Source: Halomonas korlensis (GTDB taxonomy: Bacteria; Pseudomonadota; Gammaproteobacteria; Pseudomonadales; Halomonadaceae). From it: a stretch of 64,000 nt of DNA. The translations under genes and the position numbers were made by a program. The notes under the pieces were generated by a model. That model was given only the letters and a program-made list of their open reading frames with translations. It searched no databases and was not told the origin of the DNA. How positions within the stretch are numbered: position 1 is the first letter of the stretch; every line of letters starts with the position of its first letter. Positions 61,231-64,000 of this stretch are shown here, piece by piece. Location: NCBI RefSeq assembly GCF_900116705.1, contig NZ_FPBP01000003.1:124001-188000 (forward strand), in the 5' to 3' direction.

Positions 61231-62329
61231 GAAGCATCCTCTGCCTGCTCGACCCCGGCACATCGGTGTACTGCGACTCTCCGCCCTGGGTGATGTGTGT
61301 AACCTGGTGCCGACGGTTCGCGCCCTGCAGCGCCACTGGCCCGAGGCGCGCCTTACCTGGATCATCGGCAAGGGCGAGCATAGTCTACTGGCCGGCCTTT
61401 CCGGGGTCGAGTTCGTCGTCTACGACAAGAGCACAGGGTTAGCCGGCATGCGCGCCCTGTGGCAGGAGTTGGCCGACACCCGCTTCGATGTCCTTCTGCA
61501 TATGCAGCAGTCACTGCGGGCAAGCCTGCTGTCGCTGGGGCTCAAGGCGGATGTCAGGGTCGGCTACGACAAGGCCCGCGCCAAGGACGCCCAGCACTGG
61601 TTCACCCATCGCCACCTCGCCCCTCATCCCCGGGCGCACGTGCTGGAGTCCTTCCTGGACTTCGCACGCCTGCTCGGGGTCGAGGACCTGTCGCTGGACT
61701 GGCAGCTGCCGATCCCGGCCGTGGCCTTCGATGAAGCTCGAGCGTTGAGCGGCGAGGCCCCCTACCTGGTGATCAACCCGTGCAGCAGCATGCGGCTGCG
61801 CAATTTTCGCAACTGGTCTGCCGAGGGCTACGCATCGGTGATCGAGCATGCCTGGGTGCATCACGGCCTCAAGACGGTGCTGACGGGCGGCAGCAGTACC
61901 CAGGAGCGCGAGCTTGGTGAGCGTATTCAGGCGCTGTGCCGCCCCGATACGGTGATCGATGCCATCGGTGGCACCTCGCTCAAGGGGCTCTTGGCGCTGA
62001 TACAGCGCGCGCGTCTGTTAGTGGCGCCCGATACTGGTCCCGTACACATGGCCAACGCGCTCGGCACCCCGGCCCTGGGCCTTTACGCCACCTCGAACGT
62101 CGACCGGGCGGGCCCCTATCTCTGGCGAGCGTTCGCGGTCGATCGCTATCCCGAGGCCGTGCGTACTTATATGCACAAGGCGCCCGAGGAGCTGAGCTGG
62201 GGCCAGCGGGTTCGCCATCCCGATGCCATGTCGCTGATTCGGGCCGAGGACGTGATCGAACGCCTCGATGCCCTGCTTGTGCAATCGCCAGTCCCACAGG
62301 ATACGGAGTCCCGCGCCGATGAAGCTTGA
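61229..62329 (+). CDS. Family 9 glycosyltransferase, heptosyltransferase I-like
   Basis: From the ATG at 61229 ([20 protein letters not shown]) the product is 366 residues; an upstream ATG at 61193 is in frame and neither has a clear ribosome site. [20 protein letters not shown] is the GT9 start; [20 protein letters not shown] and [20 protein letters not shown] form the donor site. The heptosyltransferase I role (WaaC) fits its place next to hldE and waaA but is not proven. It overlaps hldE by 11 nt. Confidence 0.87.
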   Translation: MKHPLPARPRHIGVLRLSALGDVCNLVPTVRALQRHWPEARLTWIIGKGEHSLLAGLSGVEFVVYDKSTGLAGMRALWQELADTRFDVLLHMQQSLRASLLSLGLKADVRVGYDKARAKDAQHWFTHRHLAPHPRAHVLESFLDFARLLGVEDLSLDWQLPIPAVAFDEARALSGEAPYLVINPCSSMRLRNFRNWSAEGYASVIEHAWVHHGLKTVLTGGSSTQERELGERIQALCRPDTVIDAIGGTSLKGLLALIQRARLLVAPDTGPVHMANALGTPALGLYATSNVDRAGPYLWRAFAVDRYPEAVRTYMHKAPEELSWGQRVRHPDAMSLIRAEDVIERLDALLVQSPVPQDTESRADEA

Positions 62330-63749
62330 TCTCACTGCCCTGGAACACTCGCGCCTGCTGGTGGTGGGTGACGTGATGCTCGATCGCTACTGGCACGGCG
62401 GCACCTCGCGCATCTCGCCGGAAGCGCCGGTCCCGGTGGTCCGCGTCGACGAATGCGAGGACCGCCCGGGTGGGGCCGCCAACGTGGCCCTCAATATCGC
62501 CTCGCTGGGCGCGCATGCCGCATTGGCCGGGCTGGTCGGCAATGACGACAACGCCGTGCGCCTCGACAGTCGTCTGGAAAGCGCCGGAGTGAGCACTCAC
62601 TTCGAGCGCAGCCCCGGCATTCCCACCATCACCAAGCTGAGGGTGATGAGCCGCAACCAGCAGCTGATTCGCCTGGACTTCGAGGAAGGGCTCGGCGATG
62701 TCGATACCGCCGGGCTGCTGGCGCGGGTCGAACGCGCCTTGCCCGACTGCGATCTGGTGATTCTTTCCGACTACGGCAAGGGCACACTCAACCGGGTCGA
62801 GGAACTGATTCAGCTGGTCCGTCGCAGCGGCAAGCGCGTGCTGGTGGACCCCAAGGGTAGCGATTTTCGGCGCTATCGCGGGGCCAGCGTGATCACCCCT
62901 AACCTGACGGAGTTCGAGACGGTGATGGGCCCTTGCCGCGACGACGCCGAACTCGCCGCCAAGGGGGAAATGCTGCGTACCGAGCTCGAACTCGAGGCGC
63001 TGCTGATCACCCGCAGCGAGAAGGGCATGACGCTGATTCGCGAAGGGCACGAGCCGCTGCATCTGCCGACCCGCGCTCGCGAGGTGTTCGATGTCACCGG
63101 CGCCGGCGACACCGTGATCGGCGTGCTCGGGCTGGCCCTGGCGGCGGGCCATGGCTTCCCCGAAGCGATGACCCTGGCCAACCTGGCGGCCGGCCTGGTG
63201 GTCGCCAAGCCCGGCACCGCGACGCTCTCGATTGCCGAACTCTATACCGCCCTGCACGGCGACAAGCTGGCCGAGTTCGGCCTTATCGAGGAGGCGCCGC
63301 TCATCGAGGCCGTGCGGGCCGCGCAGGCGCGTGGCGAGCGCGTCGTCATGACTAATGGCTGCTTCGACATCCTGCACGCCGGCCATGTGGCCTACCTAGA
63401 GCACGCTCGCCAGCTCGGCGACCGCTTGATCGTGGCGGTCAACGACGATGCCTCCATCGCCCGCCTCAAGGGCCCCCGGCGCCCGATCAACCCGTTGATG
63501 CGGCGCATGCAGGTACTGGCCGGTCTTGGCGCAGTGGACTGGGTCGTGCCCTTCGCCGAGGACACCCCCGAGCGTCTGATCGAGGCGGTGCTGCCGGATA
63601 TACTGGTCAAGGGCGGCGATTATCGCCCCGAGGAGATCGCCGGCGGCGAGGCCGTGCGCAGGGCGGGAGGCGAGGTGCGGGTGCTCGGCTTCGAGGATGG
63701 TGTTTCCACCACGGCGATGATCTCCACGATTCTCGACCGCGAGCGCTGA
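62319..63749 (+). CDS. hldE: Bifunctional D-glycero-beta-D-manno-heptose-7-phosphate kinase / heptose 1-phosphate adenylyltransferase
   Basis: HldE provides the kinase and adenylyltransferase steps of ADP-heptose synthesis. The 476-residue protein (ATG 62319) has a PfkB domain ([51 protein letters not shown]; about 1-318). A cytidylyltransferase-like domain follows ([40 protein letters not shown]; about 345-476). The 3' end overlaps waaA by 1 nt. gmhB and hldD in the window supply the other steps; gmhA is not here. Confidence 0.96.
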   Translation: MKLDLTALEHSRLLVVGDVMLDRYWHGGTSRISPEAPVPVVRVDECEDRPGGAANVALNIASLGAHAALAGLVGNDDNAVRLDSRLESAGVSTHFERSPGIPTITKLRVMSRNQQLIRLDFEEGLGDVDTAGLLARVERALPDCDLVILSDYGKGTLNRVEELIQLVRRSGKRVLVDPKGSDFRRYRGASVITPNLTEFETVMGPCRDDAELAAKGEMLRTELELEALLITRSEKGMTLIREGHEPLHLPTRAREVFDVTGAGDTVIGVLGLALAAGHGFPEAMTLANLAAGLVVAKPGTATLSIAELYTALHGDKLAEFGLIEEAPLIEAVRAAQARGERVVMTNGCFDILHAGHVAYLEHARQLGDRLIVAVNDDASIARLKGPRRPINPLMRRMQVLAGLGAVDWVVPFAEDTPERLIEAVLPDILVKGGDYRPEEIAGGEAVRRAGGEVRVLGFEDGVSTTAMISTILDRER

Positions 63750-64000
63750 TGTTCCGCCCAACCACCGCCCGCAAGCGCCGCCCCTGGGCCCGCCGCCTCT
63801 ATGGGGTCGCGCTTCGGCTGCTTGCACCGCTGATCGTCTGGCGCGTCTGGCGTGAGCACCTCCCGGCAAGCCCGCGCCGGGAGCGGCTAGGCTACATTCC
63901 ACCGTCCGGTGATGGGGAGCGCGTTATCTGGCTGCATTGTGCGTCGGTCGGCGAGGTGCAGGCCGCCCGACCGTTGATCGAGGCCCTGCTGGCGTGCTAC
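63749..64000 (+). CDS. waaA: Kdo transferase WaaA (KdtA), N-terminal part (runs off window)
   Basis: The frame starting at ATG 63749 gives a signal-anchor-like start with many Arg (RRPWARRLYGVALRLLAPLI), then VIWLHCASVGEVQAARPLIE, the conserved early block of WaaA/KdtA. WaaA adds Kdo to lipid A precursor. Only the first 84 codons are present. It overlaps the hldE stop (TGATG). Confidence 0.9.
   Translation, partial: MFRPTTARKRRPWARRLYGVALRLLAPLIVWRVWREHLPASPRRERLGYIPPSGDGERVIWLHCASVGEVQAARPLIEALLACY

Noticed and set aside
61980-63386. A 468-codon minus-strand frame opposite hldE
   Set aside because: It overlaps the whole of hldE, has no domain and no ribosome binding site.

Overview
The window is a GC-rich gammaproteobacterial chromosome segment around the replication origin. 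Gene order and protein character suggest a Halomonadaceae (Halomonas-like) member; this assignment rests on synteny and family recognition, not on a database search. No rRNA, tRNA, CRISPR array, transposase or prophage gene was seen.

Layout. 1-19.5 kb is almost all minus strand: the start of uvrD, a HexR-type regulator, a DUF72 gene, glmS and glmU (UDP-GlcNAc supply), an apbE lipoprotein gene, uppP, the complete F1Fo ATP synthase operon atpIBEFHAGDC, then parB, parA, rsmG and mnmG. A 546-bp gene-free, AT-rich segment at 19.5-20.05 kb carries one perfect and several near-perfect DnaA boxes and is the best oriC candidate. 20-24 kb holds a polar amino-acid ABC transporter, erpA and argC on the minus strand. 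24.2-30 kb (plus strand) holds a ClC channel, hemJ, thiD, hemL and a P-loop kinase-like gene.

30.1-35.1 kb is a curli (functional amyloid) cluster, all on the minus strand: csgD-csgE-csgF-csgG, an 88-residue KDPG-aldolase-like mini-protein gene, then csgB and an unusually large csgA made of about 25 eleven-residue units. Its regulatory segments are much more AT-rich than the rest of the window, which suggests acquisition by transfer. 35.4-38.9 kb (plus): rdgB, hemW, an OmpA-type lipoprotein gene and rlmJ. 38.9-42.8 kb (minus): mnmE, yidC, rnpA, rpmH. 43.4-49.6 kb (plus): dnaA-dnaN-recF-gyrB.

Four perfect 16-bp parS palindromes (TGTTTCACGTGAAACA) lie at 46.5-50.5 kb, two inside recF and two downstream of glyS, with a degenerate fifth after gyrB. 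With parAB at 15-17 kb this gives a complete ParABS segregation system around the origin. 49.8-64 kb encodes LPS inner-core and envelope functions: gmhB, hldD, waaF, two further GT9 heptosyltransferase-like genes, a GT2 gene, a GT4 gene, a Kdo-kinase-like gene, hldE and the start of waaA, together with glyQS and an OpgB-like phosphoglycerol transferase. gmhB, hldD and hldE cover most of ADP-heptose synthesis, and the GT9, Kdo kinase and WaaA products build the core on lipid A.
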